This document shows positions 1-12,105 of a stretch of DNA of 64,000 nt, piece by piece; the first letter of the stretch is position 1; the number at the start of each line of letters is the position of its first letter. Both the position numbers and the translations under genes were made by a program. The stretch is from Pomacea canaliculata (lineage: Eukaryota > Mollusca > Gastropoda > Architaenioglossa > Ampullariidae), in NCBI RefSeq assembly GCF_003073045.1, contig NC_037590.1:20053708-20117707 (forward strand). Direction: 5' to 3'. The notes below the pieces were generated by a model that made no database searches, was not told the origin of the DNA, and was given only the letters and a program-made list of their open reading frames with translations.

Positions 1-447
1 ATTCATACTTAAGGGTTCACTACAAACGGCTGCTATGTACAGTCAAAAATTACAGCCTGGTGGCTGGATCAAAAGAATTAAGTTTTAAACATGCTTTGAA
101 GGTTTGTTTGCTATGTACATTACTCAGAAAAATTGTAAAACCTTGGTTTGCACTCAAAGTCTTTCATCTGCAAAACTGTTATTCATCCAGTTACATGGTC
201 CATATAAACAATGAACAAGAAGGTATCGACTCAAAAATCTTACTATGTATCAAACACTTATCACATTAGCAATGATGCCAAAATCAGCAATCTTGTGAGC
301 TGATGATATTAGAAAAGCAAGAGACCTGTAAAAACAGTGTTGAGATAATTTATACTGATCATCAGAAACCAAGGCAGGGGCCATGATCTCTTACTGTACT
401 CTAATGGCTGTTTAGAACTGCTCTTCTGTTCATAGTCTATGACAGAT

Positions 448-836
448 TTTATTATTAAAATAATTTGTGGGAGTGCCTCTCTGTTTCAGCAAAGTGCTTT
501 CACAATAAAGCTTATGACCAATTGTGCAAGACTATAGCCAAAATTATCAACTTGAAACAAAAGCAAGTTCTCCTAAAAAAAAATATTACAAAATACTTCT
601 CTGAGTAACTGTATCATCAGCTTTCTGAGAAAGCCCTGACATCTGCTGAGATCTACTGTGAGTCATATTAAGACATGTTTTTACCACTTTCGGCACTTTA
701 TATAAGGTGTTATTTCTTATACATTTTTTATTGTACTTATCTAAACACTGTGTTCTTTGAAACTCCTTCATGCAGGAAAGAAAATCAGCACTTTGGGATG
801 CATTTCAGTATTGTCCAAGAGCCTCTGCAATTTATT
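448..836 (-). terminator. GHITM: Candidate polyadenylation signals of GHITM
   Basis: AATAAA occurs on the minus strand at 836-831, only a few bases after the TAA stop at 841-839, and again at 732-727 and 453-448. The first would give an unusually short 3' UTR. The others would give about 110 and 390 nt. The sequence alone cannot say which is used. Confidence 0.45.
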
Positions 837-838
837 TT

Positions 839-3800
839 TTACTTCCTTTTGCTGCTTCCTCCTCCAGTCAAAGTCAAGGCAATCCTAATGAAGATGTTTA
901 ATGTGTCCAGGTAGATGCCAATGCTCCTAAAGGCATTAAGAAAAAAATTAAGGTTTTACATTTTTTAACAGTTTTTATTACTGAAGTATTGAAAACATTT
1001 AGATTACGAAATAACAAAAGGAGGGAGATAACCTAATAGTTTTAAACTCGGTATGTTCAGACTTCACTGTGTGGGTATCAAAGAAAGACCTACTGTCTCT
1101 AATTAGCTGGTTGGGGATAGGGGAAGGGTTGGTTAGAAGGGAAACTACCCTTATCATACAATCCCAGAGCAAAGACAGAAACTTTCATCTTCAAACCAGG
1201 TGCTGTATTTAAAAGTAAAATATCCTAAAACTTGTCTTTCCAGTTTGAAAAGTTATCTCCCAGTTCCTACTAGTTAAAAGCTCTACTTTATTGCTAATTC
1301 TAACACAAAGAAATTTATGCCAGAATCCCACTCTTCCCAATTTATTAATAAAGGATTTTCTGGTCAAGTAACAGCATTTCCAAAGTTACAGTTATTAAAA
1401 CAGCAATAAAATATCTTACTCGTTAATGGGATCATAAGGGCGTTGAGCAAAGACAGGGTAATATTCAGCCTTTCGAATGATATGCTGTGTGTCGTAGAGG
1501 AGAAATAAGCCAAAGAGAACCAAACCACCATAGATGCTGATGGAATACAGGCCTGCTCCAACTGCTGTTGTGGGTGGCAAGAAGAATGTACCTGGAATGA
1601 AAATGTTATGCATACTAGAAATAAAAAATGTAAATTGCAAGTACCAGTAATTGTTAAATGTAATTATTATTTATAGTCCTTTGACTTGCTCTCTTGAGGA
1701 CTACGGGTCATTGAACAATCTTAGTCTTAGAACACAAGAAATTATAATGAAAATACCAAGTACAAGAAAATCACTAATATAAGATAGAAAAACAATGATA
1801 CAAAACACAAGCTGTCAAAGTCAATGCTTTAGGATAAGTATTTTTGAAAGGATCCCTCCTCCATCAGCTCAACCATCATTGTGCTGAAAGGTGTTATATT
1901 TGCCAACATGAATGGGTGCTAAAGCATTTGTTTTTGTCCGAACAATATTTAAAGGAAAAAAAACCAGAAAAAAGGTGTGCTTCACAGTTTAAAATCTTAG
2001 TAGATTTTTAAGAAGAAAATATTCTAATAACAGTTTCATTTTTATTAACAATGATTACTATTATTCTAATTGCTACCTTCATTTAAAAATTGCTGAATGG
2101 TGCCAACTGAAAAAAGTAAAAATTTGTTTTAAATGTCACGTGTCCTTTGTTTGAGCCTCAAACTTTGTACCTTCCATGCTGGAAAATGGTGAGCCAGAGC
2201 AAGCAAATAAAACTGCATGTTAGGGATAAACGCAAGATAAGCATCAAAACTGCATGTTAAGGATAAACGCAAGATAAGCATCAAACTTAATGTATTCATG
2301 AAAAATAAAGAAATGTGTTTCTTAGGTCTGAGAAATTCCTGGAGGCTTGGGAATAAAAACAGAATTTAAAATTACACTCACCAATTGATGAAGCCATAAC
2401 AAGACCCAAGCCTAGAGCCAAAGGGCCTCCCATGTATAGGAACTTTTCACTGGGGGCACATGCAGCCAGCAAGGATAAACCTACAAGATACAAACAGTTA
2501 TTAAGAGATTCATTTGTTTAAAAGTTAGGGGATCTCAGAAGTCAATATAATTTGGAGGGTGTTCAGAAATTGTATGCTAATTATTATTAATAATAAATTA
2601 CACTTATATAATGGTCTAATCTACTTACACAACAAATATAAAAAGTAAAAGTTGCACAATGAAAACAGTGAAAGCTATAAAGGCCATGACATGAATATTT
2701 TTGAAAGAACCATGAAACATGAACCCTGTTCCCCCTCCAGAAAATGGAAGAAACTGGTAAATATCACAAACCTTGATACAACAACTTAAGATAAAATTTA
2801 AAAAAAAAGAGAGAAAACAGTGGAAGGATGCCTCTCATTTTGACGGAATATTATTAAATGAGAATATGAAATAATAAGATATTTAATCCTTTTTTGAAGA
2901 ATGCATGGCATAGTGTGCTTGACTGTGGGAGTAGAAAGTTAGTGGCTTGAGGCCAGGTGGGATCTGTGTTTAGAAAACTCCTCCTACCCACCCAGTAGCT
3001 GCTTTGCAGAATTTGGTATCTGACTTGTCAGTAGTGGTTTATCAAATAACATGTTAACATCACTGGGGGATGATCATAATAATAAAATACACTTAACAGC
3101 ATCATATCCCAGCCTTATGGGCAAGCTCATGGTGCTTTACAATAATAATGATAACAAAAAATTGTAATCAAGGCTGCAAAAGCTCCTATCCATACCACTT
3201 TTTCATTTAAAAAATGGATCACGTAGGTACAGATCATTTTCTTTTTCTTTTGCTGTTTATAGGCTAGTCTGCAGAATGCCTCTTTGAAATGTTTTATCTA
3301 GTTCAAAAACTACATAAAGGGAAGCCATGCAAATCCACCCAAATAATACTTAAGACACAATTTCAAAATGTCACCATCCTTCATAGGTTACAGATTCAAT
3401 TTCTTACATATATTGTTTTGGTCTGGTGTTTCATGAATTGTTTAAGCATAGCTATAATCTTCTGCAGAAAATGGTATCACAGAAGACAGATTTTTATTTC
3501 TTTCTTGCAAAAATACAAAATCAACTTTTAACAATATTCCAAAATGGCAAATGCAGTGGTATTGTATTTTTTTCTGAGATTAAGATGTTTAGGAGTTACA
3601 GTTCTACAGCTAGAAATTCAAATCTATAAAGTCATCCTTAATCTGTAAGAAAAGCAGATCAATTAACACTCAAATTAGTCTTGTCCATAGATCAAAAGGA
3701 TCTACATAATAAGGAAACAGACAGAATAAAGCAGACTGGATCAACTGTGTAACCTCTGTAATCGATGAATTGCACAAAGAAACTGTTATGCCAGTAAATA

Positions 3801-5539
3801 AATGAGGCAGGAAGTCAAAGGAACAATAAAAAGATGTAGACAAAAGCCAAAAGGCCACAAAAAGCAAAGAGCTCGGGACAATAGCAAAGAAGTGTGTATC
3901 AAGCTTGGATGGTTGAGTTTTACAGTGTCCCAGCAACTAAGGCTATATCAAGTGTGTGTCAAATAATAGTTAAAAGATTGATGTAGAAAACAATAAATAC
4001 AGAGATATCGCCAGTATTCCTGATTCTTCAACTACCTTTAAAATTAGAATATAACTATGAAACAAATGTAACTATACCTCCAGCCAAACCAGCAGTGTAC
4101 CAAGCTGCTCTGATTAACAAAGGACCTCCCAAGAAGCACAGTGGTGCAATAACCCCTCCCATGATGCCACAGTGTGCAAGCCATGCAAGTTTCTTAGCAC
4201 CAAAACCCTCCTTATATGGGATTGACCGCACAATGATGCCAGATCCAATCATTGCTGCAAATGTTGCTATAACAGACTGCAACAAAGAATAGAAAGCAAT
4301 AAAAAGAAATATTTAAAAGAAAAATAAATCACTGAAAGAACAAAAACTACTAACTCCAAGTGCAAATGTTGTTGTACTCAGGAAGCTTTAAAAAATGGGA
4401 GAAAGCTTCTATTAAAAGTGTTAGAACAGATTTAATTCTCAAAAGGTTAGTTACCATAGCACTCTTAATTCATAGCCAATTCTAATACATCAGCATTTAT
4501 GCATGCAGGATTATATTATTTTGTCTGAAAATGTAAAACCATGACAGGAAACAAAAACAATCTGGTGAACATCTGAATAAAATAAACAGCTTATTGGTTC
4601 CACTAGCAACATAGTTGTAACATTATTAATACAACTGAAATGAATATACAATGTGACCTTAATAAGTAGCTAAAAAATACAAAACAAAAAGATTTATCAG
4701 AAACTTATGTGACAACATACAAGCCAGGAATTTCTCATCATTAAGTTGAGAAGGGATGGACTGCGACTGATGGCAAAGGCAGATATGGCAGTTACAACAA
4801 GGCTGCCACCAAAATACTTGTATGTTGAATGGATCCTGCGCTTAACTTCTTCTGACCACATTCTGCAATTAAACATTTTTTTATGTGACGTAAACAGATG
4901 GAAATTAGTGTTTTTTGAGGAACAGCTAATACACTACTATCTTACTAAAGCAAAGAAACTAAATTTATATAACAATACTTCTTTCTTTGAACTAGCAACT
5001 AAGGATAAAACATGATGAAATGGCATGAAATAGGTAAATCATAGCTTACACAGATCGGTCAATGGCACCTGCTTCATTGGACAGACCAAACCCATAGTAG
5101 ACAAGTGCTCCAAGGCCCAAAGCTGAAGCCCCAATTGCAAATCCTCTTCCAACACCAAATGCTGAAAATAAATGTACAGTTAACTATAAGCAGATTTTGT
5201 TTTCCCACTAAAATAGATGCAGATCAACATGTTGCTCAAAGGAGATTTTTAACCAGATATCCAAGATAAATAATCAGTTACATAAGGATCTAAGAAGCAT
5301 ATTAATGACTATCTGACCTTACCTGAATCTCCTGCAGGTGCAAGAAGACGCTCCTTTAGGCTCTTGGCCCGAGAAACTTGCCGCCTGACAGCATTTCTAG
5401 ACTCCGATGCATACAACTGTATGCGTACAGTGAGTAATGGTTGTTTGGGAACTACTCCAGTGATACTGGACTTGCCTAAAGTTGTTACAAAGGTAGTTAA
5501 TGGTAGGGAGAAACAGCGTGCTGCACGTGCAGCAAGCAT
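839..5539 (-). CDS. GHITM: GHITM / TMBIM5, mitochondrial inner-membrane BAX-inhibitor-1 family protein (complete, 7 coding exons)
   Basis: Coding exons in transcript order are 5539-5323, 5161-5050, 4862-4721, 4276-4078, 2480-2382, 1591-1420 and 926-839. All introns are GT-AG and the phases agree (1,2,0,1,1,2). The total is 1029 nt, 342 aa plus stop, against about 345 aa in vertebrate GHITM. Residues 1-70 are rich in Arg, Ala and Ser and poor in acid, as in a mitochondrial presequence. About seven to eight hydrophobic segments follow. Family landmarks seen include GALVYYGFGLSNE, RRIHSTYKYFGGS, IVRSIPY, LGGPLLIRAAWYTAG, CAPSEKFLYMGGPL, FLPPTTAVGAGLYS, LLYDTQ and LDTLNIF. Asp290 and Asp321 in the last two motifs match the conserved acidic pair of TMBIM proteins. 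From family knowledge, the protein shapes cristae and acts in mitochondrial calcium/proton exchange. The start is the only Met in the first exon that fits, 12 nt after an acceptor, and its MLAAR opening is like that of GHITM orthologues. Confidence 0.97.
2211..2284. repeat. 37-bp tandem duplication, 2 copies, in a GHITM intron
   Basis: The unit beginning AACTGCATGTTAGGGATAAA repeats at 2248 with a single G/A difference. It lies in the intron between 2382 and 1591 and has no visible coding or splice role. Confidence 0.9.
3916..3950 (-). repeat. Remnant of the SINE tail also seen at 46.86 and 47.79 kb
   Basis: The + strand text GTCCCAGCAACTAAGGCTAT follows GAGTTTTACA. It matches the 3' block (GTGTTTTA, then a G/C-rich step, then CAGCAACTAAGGCT) shared by the two SINE copies near 47 kb, in the same orientation. 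Only about 35 bp can be aligned, so this is a fragment in a GHITM intron. Confidence 0.45.
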
Positions 5540-5551
5540 TTTCAGGTTGTC
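5540..5551 (-). other. GHITM: 5' UTR part of GHITM second exon, with splice acceptor
   Basis: On the minus strand TCTTTTCAG ends at 5552 and is followed by 12 untranslated bases before the ATG. A non-coding first exon must therefore lie further right on this strand. I could not fix it. One candidate donor is CTGCAG/GTAGAGC at 7860/7859, inside a CpG-richer patch near 7.86-7.95 kb, but nothing else supports it. Confidence 0.6.
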
Positions 5552-5682
5552 CTGAAAAGAAATATATAATCATTAATAATTATGTTGAGAGTGACTGACT
5601 AAAACCGGCTTTTCACTGTTTCTGATCTCTGTCATGCATACTGATCTTTCTCCCACAAACCCACATCAAACAACAGAAAATG

Positions 5683-5720
5683 GTCAGTGTGTGTGTGTGT
5701 GGTGGGTGGGGGGATAGGGG
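5683..5720. repeat. (GT)n / G-rich simple repeat
   Basis: A run of about eight GT units is followed by GGTGGGTGGGGGG. The 130-aa minus-strand frame across 5613-6005 draws partly on this simple sequence and on CT-rich DNA, and it is not a gene. Confidence 0.7.
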
Positions 5721-6069
5721 GATCTTTTTCTCTCCCTCTCTCTCTTGCTCACTCATATACACACAAACATGCACATACACTTGGGGTTCAGTCATTTTCA
5801 CCACAAAATTATAATGTTCCACTGCCAGAGTCAACGACACACATATCACCCTAAGTAAGACCATAATCATCCAAACAATAAAAAAATGAATTGACCCAGG
5901 CCCAAAAGATAGATCAATCACTGACGATGCAAGTAGTTTAACACTATGCAAACTCAGCAGCCTATTTCCAACAGAGCCATGGGGAAAATCCATAAATTTA
6001 CACATCTTGGCAGTCTAATAACAATAGAAAAAATATGGAGTAAGAAGTATTGAAACCTTTGCCATGGTA

Positions 6070-6295
6070 AAAGACATCTGAAAGCCTTAAGTGCTAAGGA
6101 AGTATATAAATGAAAGAACTACAGAAGCAATGTCCTTTTGTTCTTACTCTATGGAAGTGACTGCTTGAAGATATTAGCAAAAATCAGGCAGAAATTAGAG
6201 ACCTTCCCAAAAGAACCCTTCATTGGACAGCTGACATCAAGAGGAAACAAGATCAGACACCAGAAACATGGTGAAGATCAGCAGAGAGAAAAACA
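6070..6295 (+). mobile_element. Non-LTR retrotransposon fragment: end of reverse transcriptase
   Basis: Broken frames on the + strand give LLYGSDCLKILAKIRQKLET and then, in another frame, TLHWTADIKRKQDQTPETW. These match the usual C-terminal blocks of RTE/I-like LINE polymerases (the LLYGSECW block and the ALRWTPEGKRKRGRPxxTWRR block). There are frameshifts and stops throughout, so it is dead. It sits antisense to GHITM, left of any first exon of that gene. Confidence 0.6.
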
Positions 6296-7970
6296 AAACA
6301 AACAAAAACAAAGGTCCTGAAACTAACAACTTGCTGACAAAATGCAGACAAAAATAGAGATTCCTAGTAGATGCTATATGTACTGCCTAGGTAATACAGA
6401 CGATTTTCAGTTCTTCTTTAGCCTGAAAATTTGTATTAAATGTATATACATGGTGTTATAGTTATGATGGTGTTGATAAAAAGTGTAGTGTGAACAAGTG
6501 GTCTTTTAACCTATGGGTAAATCCATTGTTGTTTAAAAAGAGAAATAAGGAACTAATCTGTCGAAATCGAGAAAAGAAAGCAGCATTCATCACTCAGCGC
6601 AATGGACAAATTATTTTTATATTTATAGTATAATCGACAGTACTATTTCAATAATAAACTTAAACTAATGGGTTCGAAACGCATTTTAAAAGAATGCGTT
6701 GGGTCTATGAACAAAGCAATAATTATGTAACCAAGGACATAACAACCACAAGTGTCAGGCGTTCTGTTAGTTTGGACAATTTAGTCACTTGACGATGTCT
6801 ACATGATACATTTCAGTTTTATACATTTTTGATTTTTGCGAACTAACCTTTTACACTGCACCTGGAGTGAAGATAATTAGCCCAAAGCCCTCTGATGGAA
6901 GTAGTTCCTCTGGTGTAAAGATGACGAAAGTGTTTTTCACGTTATGCGCAGCCTCCAGAACAGTCGAGAAGCAACGGGAGAGTAGCGTCCCTTGAATCGG
7001 AAAAAGAAAAGAATGAAATATATACATAATTATACTTATACGCTTTATCAAAGACTCTGTTATAATGTAGGGTCTTTTCTTCTTTTTAAAAAAAACTATA
7101 TACACGATAGATATACAAGTTCGGAGAGAAGTCTGAAACTTATGATATCGATAAAAAAAAAAAAAATGTCAACATTCTGAACAGCAGTAAATCGCTTTCA
7201 GATTTCAAGATTCCAAATTCTGTATTCTTTTCTCCGGGGTATTGAGAATGAAATAAGAAATTACATGGGCAATAAATCCCATATCAAGTATTTACAATTG
7301 TTCTATGTGTTTGTTCTTGTTGTTTGAGCTGGTTTATGAGACATTATCAAAAGGGCATCGGAGACAGAAAGCTGCCTATCGCTATCACCTTTACACGATC
7401 ATAAGCGACAGAGAAGTGAAGAACCATAGGCCCATGATTTCCATTAATTTTAATGAAAGTTTAAAGAAAGAATATATTTTGGGGTCTCTTTAGTATTGTC
7501 TTTTAAAAATGGTTTCCTTGTGTAGATTTATGATAGGTGCCTTTCATTGCATTGTAGAGAGTGATGTCCCTTCGCCTAACTGACAGCTGACAGCTCTCCC
7601 TCATCTTTCGTCTTTGCTGTTGATCTTTGTCACGTTTTTGTGTCTACTATCGATCTGTAAATCTGTGACTCCATTTCATATGTCCCTGCACTGATCTCTG
7701 CGTCTGACACACTTTTCTTCTTTTTTCTGGATAATTTTTTTTCTTCTCTACTGTCTACGCCATTTGTTTATATAAGCTGTTGTATCTGTGCGTAGCATTG
7801 TTGTTAGCTGACATTGTTCATCTCCGGGTGGCTGATCTTGCAATGACCGTTTGCTCTACCTGCAGTTGTGCGGATGGAACGATGTTTCTGTCTGCGAAGG
7901 CTGGGCCGCGGCACCGGTAACTGAGATTAGCGCTTCCATACACGCGTCCTAATAACTTTCCAGCTACGTT

Positions 7971-8000
7971 AAAAAAAACAACAACAACAAACAAACAAAC
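7971..8000. repeat. CAA/CAAA simple repeat
   Basis: Poly(A) runs into ACAACAACAACAAACAAACA. It is low-complexity sequence with no further structure. Confidence 0.8.
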
Positions 8001-9474
8001 TGTTTTTAATAGAAGGTTCCATACAATGAACGCCATACCGACTGCATCTGTGCTGATGGCTTTCACCTCGTCACATAAGTGGTTTTACTACAGGGCACGC
8101 AGTGGTCTCTTTAATTGTTTTGAGCTCAGCGTCTATGATTTTATTTCTGGGGTGGGGGTAGCGGTCGCTTTGAGAATACCTTTGATGGTGGGTGAAGTAC
8201 GTACTACTCTTTCAATCAAGTTTTATTTTATGCCTGCTATGGATTGTGCTTAGATGTTTGTATATAGATAACTATATATATGTCATCTTCCCAACAGGTT
8301 TGCTTCCGGCAGCGACCTCGAGTTGCAGTGTATAAACTGAAGTGATAATCATCGTTTTAGCTGTTTAATATGCTAAAATTTCTTACTATTCTCATGATGT
8401 CTCAGTACAGTGTCAATATTCTCCGGATATCACTTTAAAAAAAAAATCGTTAGAATCTGCAGTGATTGCCATTTACTGCCAGAAAGCAGCGAGTCTTCCC
8501 ATTGTTTATTGTCCTACATCTTTGGGACTATTTCGTCCATCCTGTTCAACACAATGAGCTTGCTTTTGGCTAAGATATTGCGCTATAAACATTAACTCTC
8601 TTTTATTATTATCAAAGGCTCGTAGAAAAGTAGTGTCAAAATGATTGTTGCGGCATTAAACATCGATTTCGAAACAACAGTTGGCACACAAAGCCTTATC
8701 AGTGCGAAAATAAGCCAAGTTACAAAATACTGTATACATTAATAGCTAGCCACAAAGCTGTCACACAATAATGATTTTTTTTATTACATAAACAAACGAG
8801 ACAGAAATGTAAAGATTATTTACCGACTACCTTTAAATTTCCCCATGATGTGATTTACAAATCATTAAAACTCTGCAAAACCAACAAATAAAACAAAATA
8901 AAAATAGATTATTCATCGTGATAGTCTACAAACTCAAATACGCTCCTCTTTCTTATGTACATCTCACTCCTACGCCATACACACACATAAACACGCAGGC
9001 AAATAAAAATGAAAAAGAGATGCTTGCGCAGGGTAACAATAACAACAAAGCAGCTAAAGCACCTAAGAAAAAGAAACAATTCTATGTTTAAAGAATAAAC
9101 ACAACAACAAAGCAGCGTCACAGTTTCTTTGTTTTCATCGTCAATCGTCACATGGATGATAAGTCAGAAAGACTCGATCATTGTTGTGGTTGAATCGGCA
9201 CATGGTCGAATCGACCTGTAACCCTGATGCACACCTGTTATGTGAACACGCTTCCAGCCAGTATATTTCTATAATTACAACCAAACTCTCCATTTTGGGT
9301 TATGCGTGTCTTTCAGTCGTTTCCTGTCTGATTGTAACCGAGGCAACGATCCGGAAGCCCATATTTTGCCTCTCCTTGGGGTAATAAACGATGCATGTAG
9401 AGGTAATACGTGTTTGAGGTAATTCTTGTTCCACTAAATTTAGGTCAGTGCTTGAGCAGGTGTTGCACCGGGCT

Positions 9475-9692
9475 GATAGTGGGTGTTTTTTTTTTTCATT
9501 CTGGCTTGTTCCTCTTCTCCCTCGGTCTCACATATTTAATTAAAATATCTAGGACAAATGGACAATGTGCGCTATACATCATTGATAGTGGGTGGTTTTT
9601 TTTTCCTTCTGGATTGTTCCTCTTCTCCCTCTGTCTCACATATTTAATTAAAATATCTAGGACAAATGGACAATGTGCGCTATACATCATTG
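9475..9692. repeat. 109-bp tandem duplication, 2 copies
   Basis: The unit from GATAGTGGGTG to CGCTATACATCATT is present at 9475-9583 and again at 9584-9692. The copies differ in about six bases, mostly in and around a poly(T) run. This doubling makes the repeated peptides in frames on both strands, so those frames are not evidence for a protein. Confidence 0.92.
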
Positions 9693-10917
9693 CACTCGCT
9701 GTTTCTAACTGCAGGGGTCGCTTTGAACCAGCTTCAGCTCGATTTAGTTACCTTTGCTAGGCTCACCTGCAATCGTCCCACCAGCCGTCTCGATGGTGGT
9801 CGGGTTGCAGTCAGACCAAGGACGAGTGGCTGGCTGTACCAGGTGTGCAATGAGCTGCAAATGATCATACGCTATGAGCACTTGGAGGTTATAAAATATA
9901 AACAGTTCAGACGACTGTCTTACAAACCATTGCCGTGTTGTGCACTTTCACGGTTCCAGGGGTTTAGGAAAAAAGAGTTGCTAAGCAGGCGCCGTGCTTA
10001 TGTGAGTCCCCTGAATATATGTCTTCCACCTCCGGTCTGAGGTCTGCAACTTTGCTCTATAAGCCAAGAGTTTTCCATTTCTACACACTTTTCTGTTACC
10101 AAAACTACACTTTCTTTCACATGTCTAAATGTGTTTTAGAATGTTGAATGTCCTACACAGTGGTTTTAATTTCAATATAGGCGTCTGCTAGTAAATTTGT
10201 TCACTCCAGGCACGCTACGTGCTCTTTTTAGGACTTAACACTCTAAAACACAAGGCATGTAAACAGTCCTGTCGTTTTTGTAACATACAAATATGTAGAT
10301 ATGGAACACTTGCTAGAGTGCCGCTCTTTGCTAAACCTAAGAAGTTGTCTTTGGACACTCGTTTATGACAGCACCTTAACAGACCCAGTAATGGGAGTAA
10401 TATTTACAGATCAACAAAAGCCAATAAAAATGAAAAGGTTTCACTAGTAAAAATCTCTACACAGGCAACAGCAAAAACAAAGCGACGAATGAAGGGGATA
10501 ATTTACTGTCGTAAAACTAAGCCGTCTATACTCGAAGAGTATCATATAAATGTTCAGAATGGTGAAATCTATGGTCACTTCACGTGCAGAAGCACACAAA
10601 GCACTAAAAGACATTGTCAACTAGAAGCGTGTCATAAGCAAATCAATGAAACAGGACGCCAGGTGGTTGCAGATGTAGTACTCGTGGGAAACAAACTATT
10701 ATCCCCTTCACCAATACATCCACCTCAACGTCACATCTTTACCTATTGTTCCTCTCGTTTTTTTAAAGACCAGCGAGGGCTGTGAGTTAGAAGCTCCGGT
10801 GTAACTGTGAAACTATAATTCGTTACTTAATGGTAATGGTCTAAAGTAGGCTATTAGCTGGTGAACTATATTTTGTAAAACACTTTGTGAGGTAGATATC
10901 TCAATAACAATGAGCCC

Positions 10918-10950
10918 ACACGCACACATTCACACACACACACACACTTG
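10918..10950. repeat. (CA)n microsatellite
   Basis: Interrupted CACACA repeat, about 30 bp, in gene-free sequence. Confidence 0.8.
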
Positions 10951-11321
10951 TATTCGATAGTGACAACAGTGAAAGAAGGTTTTGAAAATTATTTGAGACT
11001 GAAGGTAAGCCAGTTTTCAGTTCTACAAGCAAGCGTTATTTAAGCTGCTGTAGAGCGATTCTAGAGAATTCATCAGCGCACTGGATCAAAGCATAGCCAC
11101 CCCGGGTGGCGTAGTATGATAGTCTGCACATTTGCGCCTGTTCGTTGCAATGGCGTCAGCGTATATGTCAGCTCTTCCCGTCCCCATTCCCCATCCCCAT
11201 TACTGTCTTTGACTGTAAGTCTGGGTATGTGTGACGTGTACTTTTTCAAGATCGAGCGGCTGGGGCTGATTTCCATCGCAGGAATACAATTTCGCTTCCC
11301 GGTTGAACACACGTGACTTCC

Positions 11322-12105
11322 TCAGACGCACTTAGAAAAAACAAAACACAAAAACTCTGTAAGACGGGAGCGTGGAGACCTTGCACACGGACAAGGAAGG
11401 GGAAAGGAGGACAGACATAGAACAGAATTAGCACGAGTCGGTGTTCCACGTAACAGGTGTCTAGTCAGGGTTGACACGACTAATACCGTGCACACCTTTC
11501 TGATGGTCACCATGCTGAAAATAAAGCTTTGACGTATTATAATCAGCAAATTTGAAACTATGGCCACAGTGTTTGTGTTAAATCCTGTTGTGATCTGGGC
11601 AAAGTGCCAAAGCTTCAAAGCTCCCAAGTATCCCATGATGCCTGTTGTGGTGACAAGCGTGTTGTCAAATGTGTTGGCAAACAAGTTTAGACTTAATAAG
11701 TTGATCAAAATGTCCTCAACACTGGCCCCAAAACCAATGGTCTTCCGTGTTTGTCTCTCGTAACTTAGTCAAACGTTTGAAGTCCTTTGACATGTTAAGA
11801 AGAGCCTTTAATGCGTTCACGCATTGTCGATTTTGCTTGAGAGTAAGAAGAAGGGAGTGTTTATGGTGGAGGTCGAGAAGGAAAACTTGCGCAAGTGTTG
11901 TTATGTTAGTCATACCTCTATGTCCTGTAACCTCAACAACATATAAGCAATAATTCGTCATGGTACTGCGTTGTTGTAATATCAGGAGACAGAAATTCGA
12001 GCTTTCTTTTGTTGTTTTTTTTACAGCTGTGAAAACTGAGCCGAACTCGCCAATTATATTTATGCTGCCACGCCTGTGCTCGGTAGATAAAACCTGATAA
12101 TACAT
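11322..12105 (-). pseudogene. Frame-broken ORF pair, unidentified, possibly a decayed coding segment
   Basis: Two consecutive minus-strand frames of 129 and 128 codons abut at about 11.71 kb. The first runs into a stop after FWGQC. A neighbouring frame is already open there (GFGASVEDILINLLSL) and continues with long hydrophobic segments such as TTTGIMGYLGALKLWHF. One frameshift would join them. I cannot name a family. A vague resemblance to the membrane part of polycystins was considered but is too weak. The opposite strand also has a 67-codon frame, so this may be chance. Confidence 0.25.

Larger units (their letters stand above)
5600..9474. other. Gene-poor stretch (probable GHITM leader intron or upstream region)
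   Basis: Apart from the LINE fragment and simple repeats listed separately, I see no coding exon. Frames of 60-130 codons here lack family motifs and splice context. A non-coding first exon and promoter of GHITM should lie in or near this stretch. Confidence 0.5.

Noticed and set aside
4095..4292. Plus-strand frame over a GHITM exon
   Set aside because: Antisense shadow of the GHITM exon at 4078-4276.
5613..6005. 130-codon minus-strand frame
   Set aside because: It crosses a GT repeat and CT-rich DNA, lies in the probable GHITM leader intron, and shows no domain.
9410..9760. 116-codon frame with an internal peptide repeat
   Set aside because: The repeated peptide is just the 109-bp DNA duplication, and the same doubling appears on the other strand.
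10489..10785. 98-codon plus-strand frame
   Set aside because: No family motif, signal peptide or splice context. Length alone is within chance for this window.
11322..11708. Possible polycystin-like membrane segment
   Set aside because: The resemblance is limited to hydrophobic spacing and a GYLGALKLW-like phrase. It is too weak to name a family, so it is kept only as an unidentified ORF pair.
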